A DNA stretch of 64,000 bases. Origin: Rhyacophila brunnea (Eukaryota; Arthropoda; Insecta; Trichoptera; Rhyacophilidae). Below are positions 21,322-33,354 of the stretch, in pieces. The notes below the pieces were generated by a model, which worked only from the letters and a program-made list of their open reading frames with translations, did no database searches and had not been told where the DNA came from. The stretch spans positions 62,001-126,000 of the forward strand of contig JAGYXB010001017.1 in assembly GCA_022495005.1 (NCBI GenBank), written 5' to 3'. A program made the position numbers and the translations under genes. Every line of letters begins with the position of its first letter. The stretch's first letter is position 1.

Positions 21322-23526
21322 CTAAAATATGCAAAAAAAGAAGGCTATCATATAAACAGTGCAATCAATAATGTTACTTATTTATTTGGGAACATTTTTG
21401 GTTGCCTTTAAACTAAAACCTCTACTTTATTCCAACAATTTGATTATTACATGTACATGAACGATTGCTTATTTAGTTTGATGTTATTAGGTAAAAAAAG
21501 AAAAGGGTTAAATTAAATTTCATTAATGGTAAGGACAACAATTCAAAGATCTGTTTTACACTCCATAACAGGTTCTGTAATGCTTTCCTATCTAATTGAA
21601 AATACTCTTAGATTTCTATTATACACAATTGAATGCCATTAGAAAATTTGAATAGTCACTTACAAAAATCAAATCGTAATCAGTAAATAAACATGTTAAA
21701 CCTGAAATCAAAGGTCTGGCATTTTGTCAACAATTAAAATTCCAGACTGATAAACCTTTAACAAAGATCTTCGATGAAATTAAATTAACAATATCAGACA
21801 ACTATTGATACTATGCCCATGCAAGAATTTAATATGACAAATAAAAAAAAACAGCAGTCATCAAAATTTTAACTGATGACAAAAAACCAGTCTTGGGTTT
21901 GATAGTGCATAAGAAATTATTAAATATAAATAAATAGTCGGCGATATTAATCTATCACTTACACTGATGTCAGCTGTTTCATTTATTTCAATAAGTATAA
22001 AGAAAAACATCATAATAAAAAGAAAACAAGTTCCTGTTTATACATTCTGATGATGTGGAAATTCCAATTTTGCCGATCAAACCATTCTGATGCTACTTAC
22101 AGAGCTTTTTTTTAGTATATACTTACAAATGAATTTATTGCTTCAAATAAAAATTGATTGACTTACTCTGGTGGCATATTAGCACAAAAAGACCACTTAC
22201 TCTCGAATGACACCGAAGATCATTTTTTGGGCATTAATAGTAATTCATAAAAGGATCAATTAATTCACATACATAATATTATTATACAAAGACAGGAAAT
22301 TTACAATGCTAATTAATAATATTTGAATTGAAATAATTTGCAGCAATACTTACTATAAATTTAGTCTTATAATTATGTAGTGCTGTATAACAAAATATTC
22401 ACTTAATAAATTTTGCCAAGATAGTACTTATGTTGGTTTTGGCAAAATCGATTAGTTTCTATTTTGACAGCTTGGCAGAAGAATTTGTACCAAATATTAA
22501 ATACCGTCATAGAGCTGTTAAAACCTTTGATGTGACAAAATTGAAAATGTACAGGAAACAAAAACTGCTTTAGAAACACAAAAGTGAAAGTAGACTTCCA
22601 ATGTTTTTTTGCCAGTCTTTGAATAACTTAATTTATCTAAATAACGGTAGCGAGGGGCACGTCATGATGACATTGGAGGCATGAATTATGGTGATGAGAT
22701 TTATGTTGGAGGTTTCTATAATTATAGGTTAATTTTGGTGGAATAATAACATTGAGAGTTTAGCTAGACTACACTGGTTGAAAAGAGAATATAAAAATAA
22801 CCACTTGATAAAATTGTCACATCAGAGATTTAAACGGGGCTCAATAACAATAATATATTTACCTATTTTGTAATTCTCCAAACTTTCTCTACTGAATTAT
22901 TTAGAACTGTAATTCTATGAACTAATGGAATTATAAAATATTATAACATGGCATGATAAATTTCCGGCTAGGAATGAGTTACAAGTGGTAACATAAAATA
23001 ATAATCGGAATAGTTGTACACATTTACCAGTTTGCATTTTTGAGCACTCACATCTTACCGTTCATAGTTTTTTTTTGTTACAATTTGTTGTCATTGATTA
23101 TTTTACCTGATTTTCACTGATGAACAGGCACTAGAAAATCACTTAAATTTTACCTGGATTGAAGACCTCAGCCAAGAGAATATTTTCGAGACATTTACTT
23201 TTACTTACACATGACGTTATTTGACCATTCACAAATTGAGTGATGCAATAATTCAACATTATCCATTGGAGACGTTACATATTGTAGATACAATCGGTGG
23301 TTTTTAATATTGAAGCTAATTTTTGTCAGCGATACTTACTCGAAACCTACTTACTGTTACAATGTCTTCAATCCTTCTAAAATCTGGCGTTTTCAGTCAA
23401 CACGAAAAGCCCTGGCCTTCGCATAGAAGGATTTTAACACAAAAAGAGTCGAGCTCTTTCAGTCATACAAACCTCAAGAATATTAAAATTATTTTATACA
23501 AAACCAAACTGGCGCGGGGCGGCCCG
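21322..23526. other. non-coding stretch between MRPS21 and U1-70K
   Basis: AT-rich and without recognisable gene or transposon ends. On the minus strand two splice-donor motifs occur, GTAAGTAGG (23346-23354) and GTAAGTATC (23331-23339), 170-195 bp after the U1-70K stop. Either could end the missing MRPS21 5' exon or a U1-70K 3' UTR exon. Confidence 0.4.
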
Positions 23527-24678
23527 TCAATAGTCTTCTCCCTCATATTCTCCATCCTCCCGGTTCTGATAGTGGCCGTTGGAGTCGTCCGGGAGGAATT
23601 TTTTCTCATCCTCTTCCTCCTCGTACTTGACGTTGCCGGCCTCGTAGGCGGGCGGGTATTGAGCCGCATAGTCGGGGTAGTCGTCGACGGGCTCTTCTTT
23701 GATTTTGATGCGCTCCTCTTTGACAGCGCCTTCCTCCCTCTTTTCACGGCGCTCGCGACGGCGCCGTCGGTCTCTGTCCTTTTCTTTCTCTTTGTCTTTT
23801 CCTTCCCTGTCCTTTTCTTTTTCAGGGCGTTCCCTTTCACGGGATCGGCGGCGTCGCCTCTCACGGTCCCGCTTCTCCGTGTCATCGGTATCTCTGTCGC
23901 GGCGACGACGCCGTTCCCGAGACCTGGAGCGAGTGCGCCGGCGGACTCTCTCTCGTGATCTTTCCCTTCTGCGGTCTGTCTCTTGAGGAGCGCGTCTCTC
24001 ATGCTCGAGCCGATATCGTTCTCTTTCGCGCTCGTTGTCCTCTCGGCCAGAGTGTTTGATGTTGACATCGGGACCGCCCCGACGGGTTCCGCCGAGCCCC
24101 CCTCCCAGCCGCCTCGGCAGCCACCCTTTCACCGTGCGGGAGCGCTCCACATCCACCAGCACCCTCCGCCCGTCGATCTTTTTCCCGTCGGCGTTCTTGT
24201 AGGCGGAGTGCATGTCCCTTTCGTGCTCGTACTCAATGAAAGCGTAACCCCTCGGTTTGCCGTTGACGCTGTCGTGGACGACGGCTATTTTCTTTATGGC
24301 GCCGTACCCCTCGAACTCTCTGCGAAGTTTCGACTCAGAAGTGTCATAGTTGATACGCGCGACGAAGAGAGTCTTGAAGGCGTCCCCGGTCCCACCGGTT
24401 TCCCCGTTGGGATCCCACATCGCTATCTCTTGCTCCAGCTTGTAGGCCACTTGTTCGGCCCTCTCCCTCCTGCGTCGCTCGAGTCTCTCCTCCCTCGTCT
24501 CCACCCTTGTGGGAGGCGGCGTCTCCTGGGGGTCCTCGAAGAATCCGAGGAACGCGCCGACTCCCAGGTATCCCTTCTGCTTTTTCTCATGAGGAAGCTT
24601 GTTCGGCGGCGGAAGATACGGGATGGGATCTCGCGGCGCAAAAAGCGCCAACAGATTCGGAGGCAAAAACTGCGTCAT
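23527..24678 (-). CDS. SNRNP70: U1 small nuclear ribonucleoprotein 70 kDa
   Basis: Binds stem-loop I of U1 snRNA and helps U1 snRNP recognise 5' splice sites in the nucleus. The start [21 protein letters not shown] is the conserved N-terminus that contacts the Sm core and U1C. A basic helix precedes the RRM (about residues 103-181), with RNP2 LFVARI at 104-109 and RNP1 RGYAFIEY at 143-150. Then comes a glycine/arginine stretch ([14 protein letters not shown]) and a long Arg/Glu/Asp/Ser-rich low-complexity tail typical of the family, ending GEYEGEDY. At 383 residues the length fits insect homologues. It is one uninterrupted exon, clearly GC-richer than its surroundings, and its opposite strand is open for 263 codons simply from this composition. 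No frame damage argues that it is functional, whether or not it arose by retroposition. Confidence 0.96.
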   Translation of the reverse strand: MTQFLPPNLLALFAPRDPIPYLPPPNKLPHEKKQKGYLGVGAFLGFFEDPQETPPPTRVETREERLERRRRERAEQVAYKLEQEIAMWDPNGETGGTGDAFKTLFVARINYDTSESKLRREFEGYGAIKKIAVVHDSVNGKPRGYAFIEYEHERDMHSAYKNADGKKIDGRRVLVDVERSRTVKGWLPRRLGGGLGGTRRGGPDVNIKHSGREDNERERERYRLEHERRAPQETDRRRERSRERVRRRTRSRSRERRRRRDRDTDDTEKRDRERRRRRSRERERPEKEKDREGKDKEKEKDRDRRRRRERREKREEGAVKEERIKIKEEPVDDYPDYAAQYPPAYEAGNVKYEEEEDEKKFLPDDSNGHYQNREDGEYEGEDY

Positions 24679-25344
24679 GTTTGCCGATCACATTCGTCGA
24701 ACGTTAAAACTTACGAGTCGGCACCAGATCGCAGGACGATGCGACCATCACAAATGCGTCAGAGTAGAATTTAACACCTTAATATTATTTAATAGTCGAG
24801 ATAATTGTGATACAAACCTTCAATTTACTGTATCTCTGTTTTATAACCTACCTCGGCACTTCCGAAAAGCCATGAAACTTCATAGACTACAGCGGAAGAG
24901 AAGAATGTTTGTACCATAAATATTTTATAAATCGATTTTAATCAAAGAGGATTATTTTTTACAATTATTTGAGTTGATTGTCAAACGCAATCGCTACTTA
25001 TTATTTTTGGCATTCAAATAAAAGTGGTGTTAATTTTATTATTTTTAATAACGAAAAATAATCGATGTTTGTCTTTCTGTAAATAAAATATCGCACGGCG
25101 AAAATCAACGTATTTATCAGCCTATAAAAAAAATTAAGCAATGTTCTGAACCACGAAAATAAAATTATTTTCCTGGAAATTATCGCCATCTATTGATTTT
25201 TTTTTACTTAAATTTGAAAATGCATTGTAAAAAATAATGCAAAATGATGACACGTCACATTATATTTAAATGATTACTTTTATATAAATACAATTGTAAG
25301 GGATAATCAGTAAAAATAATACAGAAAAATATATTCTTATAAGA
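24679..25344. other. U1-70K upstream region
   Basis: Between the U1-70K start and the 3' end of the CACHD1-like gene on the same strand. It should contain the U1-70K promoter. No core promoter element, repeat or other gene could be picked out. Confidence 0.4.
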
Positions 25345-25350
25345 TTTATT
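25345..25350 (-). terminator. poly(A) signal for the CACHD1-like gene
   Basis: AATAAA on the minus strand 192 bp after the stop codon, in a very AT-rich 3' UTR. Confidence 0.45.
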
Positions 25351-25541
25351 GTAAAATAAAGAAATACAAAAACATATTTCTCCTAAAATGCAAGCATATT
25401 GTGTCACATTGTCATGAAATTAATACAATAGGTTTATGCTTATAATATAAAATTCATATGTAATAAATGTATTATTTACAAAATAAAAATGTTGTACATG
25501 GTAAAATAATTATTACGTTAAGAATGATGAAGAATGAAATG

Positions 25542-28500
25542 TTAAGTAGCCTCCATATGCCTATGGACTGTTACCGGAGCAATAATAGTGTTCTTCCCAC
25601 ATGGTAATACTGTTTCTAATGTTGGTCCACTTGCCATACTTCTCGGAGTGGAAATAGAAGGGCTTCGGTCGGAATCATTTAAGCTCAGGGACTCATGCAC
25701 CATTAGCGGTTCTGCCAAAGCGAAAGCTAAATGCTCAGAATCATCGTGAGGCGTCATAGTGGAATATCCGTGGTCAGATTCTCCCGTGGTGTTTGGCCTC
25801 CTATAACCAGTTAATATTCTGTACGGAGAGATGGGAGCTATCGGGTCATCGGTCAAAAGCAATTGATCTTGATGGCCAGCACGGTCATCGTGGACATCGT
25901 CTTCTGACGGCAAAGGGCTCATTTGAATGCCTACATCTGGCCACGCCTCAGGTGACGAGCCCAGATAATTATCTGGACCGCTAGCAATTGTCAAATTCTG
26001 CTTGTAACAGTAAACTGCAATTGCTAGGATCAAGCATAGAGCAACAATACACCCGGCGATTGGTCCAATCGCTGAATAACTGCCCAGCAGGTCGTCTTGC
26101 ATCACGCGACCGAGCGGCCCTTCTCCATAAGGCGTCACAGCTCCTAGTACTCCGCTGAAGCATGCAGATTGTGCTGAACAGAATGGCGAAGACAAAGGGC
26201 TCTCCGCATCTACATCTAATTGGCACCATTCACAACCGAGGACTCCCATACAGGATGACCTAGTCTCGTACGATTCACATTGAAAATCAAAACAAGACGA
26301 AAGATGCATGGCGAGATGAGGTTGATGGTTAGAAAAATTGTAAAAGAAATGAGCTCTGTGATTGTCAGGTTCTGGCTCTTGTTCACAGAGAGGTGCAATC
26401 GGAGGAGGTTCAGTATACACATCGCATAATCCTTCCAGAGCGCTGCATTCGCACGGGCACTCGCATTCGTTTTGTTCCATACGGTTGCAGTTCAAACAGA
26501 GGCGGTCGACCACGCTACATGGGCAGAATGCTCCCGATTTAAACGAAGAGTTGACCGTACCCACAAAGACGTTCGTACCGGGAAGGGCAGCAATATGATA
26601 TCTGGCAGAGTGCTCTCCGTTAACTAAATTCGTTAGGACTTCATCGAGTGATGTATTAAACTTATAAAATCGTTGTAATGTACTATTGAGCAAATTTTTG
26701 CATTGTTTCTTTTGCACGAATCCTGGTCGATTGAGGATGTCATTGGCGATCAGGGATTCTTTATGAGTGACATGTTGCTGTTCTATCGGGCCCGAATTAC
26801 CCGCGTCCAGTAAGCTCGGATGTGACAGCAAATATCCTCGATCATCCATCATAAAGCATTTTATATTCTCCTGTGAACACTGGGGCAAATTATCCATTAA
26901 AATCTTATACAGGAAACCCATGGTCATGTCCATCGAGACAACGATATCAGGTTTCAGATTGCTTATCACCGAGGGTAAGACGTGAGAGACTGAAATAATA
27001 TAGCCGGCTCCTCCGACGTCCAAATAAGGAGGAGTCAGTACAATTTTTCCTGGATTTTCTAAGGCTCTCATGAACCATGCTTTTCTATTAGGTTCATAAT
27101 CTGACTTCAAAATTGATCCTGGAAACATAACTAATACTCCATGTTCGGTCGCTGCATATCTTCTAACAATATATTTGTTATAAGCTCCATGAATATGTTG
27201 CTTTTTGAAATAATTTAACATTGGATATAAAATACCAACATCATTACGTATGTCAGACTTCAAGCCTGGATTAGAGAGCAATCGTGTAGGATCCTTTAGA
27301 TATGCCATATAGCTCTGAATGAGAGCGAAAGAAATATCTTTGCCGTTACGCAGATCATTTAAATACATGAAGGGTGATTGAAAACTGGATGGGCTGAGAT
27401 AGAGTGTACCCTTTTCTATGGTGGAGATTTGTTTGAAGTGACGACAGAGTAAAGGACTCGGTGGAGGTAGCAGATCGATGCGATGATATTGCAACTCTCG
27501 TGCGACTCCGCTTCCCATTCTCATTATTCTATTGGATCCTACTGAACTTCTATTATCTTTTTCAGATACTATGCACACAATAAATATTCTTTTTACCCAT
27601 TTCCAAGTGTATGAGGTAATTTTGAAATCATCGTTAATACTGTGGACTCCGCTGGAATTATTCAAGATATCAGCTTTGACAAAAGGAAAGTGAGAATGGG
27701 TTTCCATCAGAGCGATATCGATCAGTCTCGGTTTAGATACTGTGATCTCGGGTCTCGAAAACGAGGAATGCATTATTACGCTTCCGCTGAAATCTATGAT
27801 GAACGCTCGCTGGTGTCGAGACAAGGAATTAAAGTAGACTATGTCTTCGGTGATGTCAGAGAGGTACAGTTCGAGGGCAAGTACCCCGCGCGGTCCGCAA
27901 GATAAGAGCAGTGGCATCAACACGTCTCTCTGTGTGGTGTCCCAAAATGGTTGAGCAGCGATTGTTTCATTTACTTTTGGTCCTCGTTCTAAATTCAACA
28001 TCAGAAAAGATGCCACTTGCCCCAGCGTAAATGAAGAATTAAAATTCACAGATGGAGTAACACAATTATTGGTGTAAGGTTTCGTTTTTCTACACAAAGC
28101 TTTAGAGTTCATTATTAATTTATTCAATTCTGAAGAATTTTTGGCATTTTGGAGATTGCAAGAGCTGATGATTATGTTGTGATTTAGAGTTCTGTCAGGA
28201 TGTAAAATCATCTCCGAAATATTTTCAACTTCGCTGGCTAAGTGCGGGCCTAAATATACAATCATGGCATTCGAGTAGTTCTGTTGGAAAGAAAACATTT
28301 CGAAAGCCTTATCGATTCCAGCCGATATATTTGAAATGTCACTATTTAATTTAGCATTGGTCAAATGTTTAAAGAGAAGATCTTTGTTTTCATCAGTGGC
28401 CAATCCCATCGATGCAAAATCATCGCACAGCATTTCAATTTTTACGACTTCCACACTGCCACTGACAAATATGAGACCGACCGTATCTTGGCTTTGAAGA

Positions 28501-29282
28501 ATATTCAATAATTCTTTACCGATTGACGTAGCAAGGCGCAAATCATTTTTGGTAACTTTCTTTCCGTTGTCAACTATCAAAATGACCTGTTTTTTCTCTG
28601 GCTGGAAGACTTGGTGAAAGAGCTTTCTGACCGCAGACCTCGGTGGGGTAAATCCGCACAATTGATCGGTGGCTGCGTCAGATGCCGACATAAAATACCG
28701 CCGCTTAATTTTAACATTGTTGATATTTCCAGACATCTTCATTAACGAACTTAACTGTTTTGATATCTTTGATTTACTCTTAGGAATGTTTAGGATTACT
28801 TTTTCACTGTTGATATCTATATCTTTTAAATGGTGAGACCTTTTGATGGAACTGAGCGAACACGGGTAAGTGAACGACTGTAGATTAGTGTCGTTATTTA
28901 CGATCGCCCTAATGTCGGTCAGCAGTTGCGATGCGGTGTTGAGTTTGTTGGAGAGTCTATCGGAAATGGCCAGGACTAAATCGTCGTCGCTGATGATGCG
29001 AGGAGTGGGATAAAATGAAGAAACTATCTCAGTGAGCGCCGTCAGTCCCAATTCTTCTACGCTCGCCTCGTGAAAAGTTTGAGCAAGTCTATTGGCTGCC
29101 ATCGCAATCATTCGCATTTCGCCTGTCGCGTTTGCGAATAAAGTAGTATTTTCAGCATTTTTTTCTTCAGATATAGCAGCCCCATCTTTTTCGTTTACGG
29201 CTTCACTTTTAGAGAGCACACAACCGTACAGGCATATTATACAATAAATCCAAAAAATCCAACACAAGTGATCTCGATCCAT
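25542..29282 (-). CDS. CACHD1: CACHD1-like VWFA and Cache domain membrane protein, single exon
   Basis: Relative of the voltage-gated calcium channel alpha2-delta subunits; vertebrate CACHD1 modulates T-type calcium channels at the cell surface, and the insect role is inferred. The 1246-residue protein has a hydrophobic signal segment (about 6-24), a VWFA domain from about 232 to 410 starting QVILIVDNGKK, Cache-type sensor regions in the middle (for example PYLDVGGAGYIISVSHVL), a cysteine-rich stretch before the membrane, one transmembrane helix (about 1070-1091, GPIAGCIVALCLILAIAVY) and a 155-residue cytoplasmic tail rich in Ser, Pro and Asp. The VWFA metal site reads DNGKK rather than DxSxS, so metal binding is probably lost, whereas classical alpha2-delta proteins need it. 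An in-frame TAA 9 nt upstream supports this ATG. The length matches the family (about 1270). The absence of introns over 3.7 kb is striking. Confidence 0.9.
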   Translation of the reverse strand: MDRDHLCWIFWIYCIICLYGCVLSKSEAVNEKDGAAISEEKNAENTTLFANATGEMRMIAMAANRLAQTFHEASVEELGLTALTEIVSSFYPTPRIISDDDLVLAISDRLSNKLNTASQLLTDIRAIVNNDTNLQSFTYPCSLSSIKRSHHLKDIDINSEKVILNIPKSKSKISKQLSSLMKMSGNINNVKIKRRYFMSASDAATDQLCGFTPPRSAVRKLFHQVFQPEKKQVILIVDNGKKVTKNDLRLATSIGKELLNILQSQDTVGLIFVSGSVEVVKIEMLCDDFASMGLATDENKDLLFKHLTNAKLNSDISNISAGIDKAFEMFSFQQNYSNAMIVYLGPHLASEVENISEMILHPDRTLNHNIIISSCNLQNAKNSSELNKLIMNSKALCRKTKPYTNNCVTPSVNFNSSFTLGQVASFLMLNLERGPKVNETIAAQPFWDTTQRDVLMPLLLSCGPRGVLALELYLSDITEDIVYFNSLSRHQRAFIIDFSGSVIMHSSFSRPEITVSKPRLIDIALMETHSHFPFVKADILNNSSGVHSINDDFKITSYTWKWVKRIFIVCIVSEKDNRSSVGSNRIMRMGSGVARELQYHRIDLLPPPSPLLCRHFKQISTIEKGTLYLSPSSFQSPFMYLNDLRNGKDISFALIQSYMAYLKDPTRLLSNPGLKSDIRNDVGILYPMLNYFKKQHIHGAYNKYIVRRYAATEHGVLVMFPGSILKSDYEPNRKAWFMRALENPGKIVLTPPYLDVGGAGYIISVSHVLPSVISNLKPDIVVSMDMTMGFLYKILMDNLPQCSQENIKCFMMDDRGYLLSHPSLLDAGNSGPIEQQHVTHKESLIANDILNRPGFVQKKQCKNLLNSTLQRFYKFNTSLDEVLTNLVNGEHSARYHIAALPGTNVFVGTVNSSFKSGAFCPCSVVDRLCLNCNRMEQNECECPCECSALEGLCDVYTEPPPIAPLCEQEPEPDNHRAHFFYNFSNHQPHLAMHLSSCFDFQCESYETRSSCMGVLGCEWCQLDVDAESPLSSPFCSAQSACFSGVLGAVTPYGEGPLGRVMQDDLLGSYSAIGPIAGCIVALCLILAIAVYCYKQNLTIASGPDNYLGSSPEAWPDVGIQMSPLPSEDDVHDDRAGHQDQLLLTDDPIAPISPYRILTGYRRPNTTGESDHGYSTMTPHDDSEHLAFALAEPLMVHESLSLNDSDRSPSISTPRSMASGPTLETVLPCGKNTIIAPVTVHRHMEAT

Positions 29283-31760
29283 TGAACATTAAATGCGAAC
29301 TTTAAACTGTTAAGGTTTCATTTGAATTTCTTTCAAAGACATTGTGATGTTTATTAATTGTCGATCAATTCCCAATATAGATTGGCATGTTGAAGTATTG
29401 TTTTAGATTATAATAATCCAGAAAGTATGTACTCAAAACTAGGGTAACGAGGCTGTCAAATAAAACCAAAGCGTAAACATTGAAATGAATCAAGTGTTGC
29501 CATCTTTTTGTCACGGAATTATAGTACGCCGTCCCTAAAATAATTTTACTCACAAAAATATAGTACGCAATGTCTTTGGTTGAAAATGTAGGCGTAGAGG
29601 TTTGTTTGTCACTAAAAATATTTATTTAACAGCGAATCTGAGAAAATGTTGACACTTTTTACATCTCAAACAACATTGTTTTTCTCAGCACGCCAAATTG
29701 TCCACCATGTTATGCAGAAACCTGCATACCTACCCACAAATTGTCATACTGAGATAAACGCATTTCAGTGTTTTATAAATTATTAAAAAAAATATTGCAT
29801 TACTGTGATCCACTGTTTGTAATTATTTCGTTATTAACGTACATTTTGTTGGTTAGCTGGTTTCTACATTATTCAATATTTCATTAAATATGGCCATTTT
29901 GTTGGTTGGCTGGACGGTGTCAACATTATTCAAAAAATGATAAAATAATATTAATTTACGAGACTTCATTAAAAATGTAATTAAATATGCCACTATAAAG
30001 AAAGTACTAATTACTTAATATAAAGGGGAGCTGGTATTTTTTTTATTCATTCCGTTTATTAATTTTTCTTTCAATATTACAGAGCTACATTAATATTGTT
30101 AGAATATGCAGGAAATATAGCCGTTAGCTATAGTAGCACTATAGCGTCGTTCCGGTTCATAGAATCCCCAACATTATCGGTCCGTTTCATGGAAAAAATA
30201 TTTAACCCCCTCAGCTAGATAGTCCATATTATAATAAAAAAATCGAACTCACTTATTTTTATAAAATGGTACTTACACATAAAATTGGATAACTAGGTAT
30301 GTTAATATTTTCCAATGACATTATTTTCGTAAATTTATCGAGCGCTCCAGTTCGTCAAATTTTCCATTTCAAGCGCTGGCTTGTAGAAGATAAATCTTGG
30401 TCGGAATCCTTGGTAGCGGAAAGCTCTTTTGACTATTGGATGCTTTCAGCAACATATAATATATGTTGATTATTTTTCTACTGATTTATAGTCGACACAT
30501 CCAGCCACATGATTTTCTTCTACAATATTTTTTGTATGAAAATAATTTAAATGCGAAATAAGATGAAACCAAATCCAATTCAACAAGATTTACTGGTTTG
30601 TGGGTTAGAAAACTACTCTAAAAAAGATTTTATCGAACTTTTGGCTCGGGTGTCTTCAGCAAATTATAATACTTATCTCTATCGAATTGGTTCAAGTCAA
30701 ATTTTGCATTTTGTCGGTTGGATGGTTTCTGCATAACATAGTCCAATTATAGTATGTACCTAACTACTTCGCACCAAATTATGGTACGGAAATATCGAAA
30801 GTATGGTAAGTACCTACATACTTTTGGAGATTTTTATGAATGCAGATATTATGAAATCGTTAAAAAAACCTTTTCCACGAAGAAATCTATTATGGACTAG
30901 ATCCAACGTCAATATGACATGGACAGACACGTGAGAACTCCAATTAATAATGCTAGCATATTATAGAATACCTACCTAACACAAATAATAGGTATAAAGC
31001 ACACACTCGGATATTCTCGAATGATTTTTAAACCCTCGTAACAAAACCAAGCATTTTGCTAACACTAGTATGTAGTACTGATATTAAGAAGAATACCAAT
31101 GCCGAATGAAAGTGAGACATACTTACAATACACTCAAATCCTTTAATTTACTCATACTTCTACTCTAGTATGTACCTACCTACCTAAGACCTTTTCATGC
31201 ACACAGCTGATGGCTGCATCCCTAGCGACGATCATGTACTTAAAGTGTTTTGAGGTCCTTTGGCTATAGATTCACCAGTATAAGTTGTCCGCTGAGTGAG
31301 GGCGCCACATTTTAGATATTATTCAATATTTTTTGTCATATTGGGATGAGCTTAGTTTTAAATTCGAACTCTAGATGATTTGTATTGTATACCTAGGTTT
31401 TAGGCTAAAAAGAAACTGGCCATTTTTTATGTTTATAACATGTTTTATGTACCTACTGTCCAATTCGAATAAAAAGAAACAAGGATTCAATCTCAATTTA
31501 ATAATTATTTTAACACATAAAAATTAAAAAATATTAGTTCAATAGGTACATATTTTTTATACAACGTCATGACATGTTAATGTTTAAAAAAAAGAAAAAA
31601 CTAGTTAAGGATAAGATTAAATATTTTTTAAAAGTTATTGAAAATAGGTAGGTATAAGTTGGTACTTAATTGATTTCAGTAAGTATAATTATAAAAGAAT
31701 GTTTTATTCTCAGAATAAATGAGTTTAATATATTTTCTTGGTTTTCTTATGTGTATTGGA
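29283..31760. other. intergenic stretch upstream of the CACHD1-like gene
   Basis: AT-rich with no recognised gene. The phrase CATTTTGTTGGTTAGCTGG recurs with changes at 29844, 29892 and 30707, a dispersed short repeat. 30336-30385 (ATCGAGCGCTCCAG..AAGCGCTGG) resembles, inverted, 47943-47990. The promoter of the CACHD1-like gene should lie just above 29282 but shows no clear motif. Confidence 0.4.
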
Positions 31761-31764
31761 TAAT

Positions 31765-32172
31765 AGCGGGCCCGCAGGCTAGGATCTTTTCAGGGCCCCC
31801 CTACCTTTCGCTAAGGATAAAGGCACTGTGATGCTCTACAGTAGCGTTTTTCAAATGATGTACGTGGTAAAATTAATGTGTATATTTAGCGTTTTTTTGT
31901 ATAATTAATACATCCATTTGAATTATAGAGTTGTCGAGTATCGATACACAATTAAAAATTGTATCGCACAAGCAAATATTTTTATATAATAACCTCACTT
32001 AAAGAAAATAGCCCCGCAGGCGACTTTTTTTTACTGTTAGAGAAAATTTGTGTTGTGTGTTTATCTCGCTTATCTGGTCGACTTGCCACGCCGGGCCCCT
32101 CCTGAGTCCGGGCCTCCAGGCTAGAGCCCTGTCAGCCCCCCTTTGTGGGGGCCATGGAATAGGCACCTACCT
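31765..32172. repeat. diverged internal fragment of hAT family P
   Basis: GGGCCCGCAGGCTAGGATC.., CCGCAGGCGACTTTTTTTTAC and GGCTAGAGCCCTGTCAG match the interior of 3373-4220 and 63360-63700. The ends are missing. Confidence 0.6.
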
Positions 32173-33354
32173 ACCTATATTACAATAAAATATAATTCTT
32201 TTATTAGAATCCATTAATAATTAATGAACATTATAATCACATATGCAGGTACTTTATAATTAAGAAGTTAGAATATTATAATAATATTGCAGTTGTTATT
32301 TGTTCAAGGTCCAACAAGAGACAGTGAATATTTTTACAATGTTAGATGTCAGAAAAAAAGTAAAACAAATTAATGAATAATTCCATTCCAGCCGTCAACT
32401 AGGGTCGAAGGCCAAACGATAAGGCGTGACTCACTCAAGACTGTCACTGAACTTGGAGTAGACATAACAGTTTTGTGACGTCGCATTTTCTATCCCATTG
32501 TTACAAATCGTCATTATATGGACGACCCCTTCTTAGATTTTAAGCTAGGTATTTAAAAATAAGTGTTGATTCGTGGTTACCGTGGATGGTTACGTGGTGG
32601 AGAAACTCCACCACCTAGAAAGTAGTCGAGCCGCCACTGGTGTCATATGTTCGCAATTCCTGCGCTGGTCCAACTGCTTTTCGCTCACATCTCCCGTTTT
32701 CATTACCAACCAGTGGCGCACCCAGGGGGGGGGGGCAGGGGGCCTTGCCCCCCCCAAATATGAAAATAATCAGAGTGATTTTACACATTGAAATCGAAAG
32801 CCAATAAACGGCAAAAAATGATTTGTAATTCTCCAGCACCCTTTTTAGTAAAATTTCTTAGATTTTAATTTCTAACACAAAAATTTCGAAACACTAATGT
32901 CAGGTTTTTTTAGAAACCCGTTCCCTAATGAAATTCTCGGTGTCCACCCGAATTCCGGAGTGGTATAGGTCATGGCGAGGGCATGGGGAGAGTTGACAGG
33001 GCTCTAACCTGGGGGCCCGGGCTGTAGGGGGCCTGGCGTGTCGGGTTGACCAGATAAGTGAGATAAACAAACATCATAAATTAGCTTTAATAGTAAAAAA
33101 AGTCGCCTGCGGCGCTATTATACTTCATAACTATGAACATTTTAATTTATATAATTGTCCAATATATTTTCTGATTATTATGTGTCGATACTCGACAGCT
33201 CCATTATTAAAGTAGATGTATTGAAAATCGCCAATAATTCACTGTATAAGTACCCTCAATTTGAACTAAAACACAATTTGAAAAACGTTAATGTAGTATT
33301 TCACACTGCCTTTAACCTAAGCGGTGGATAGGGGGCCCGTCAAATACCCTAGCC

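Noticed and set aside
23983..24774. 263-codon plus-strand open frame and other long frames across 23323-24919
   Set aside because: They are opposite-strand or shifted shadows of the GC-rich, Arg-rich U1-70K coding exon; no family motif is present in them.
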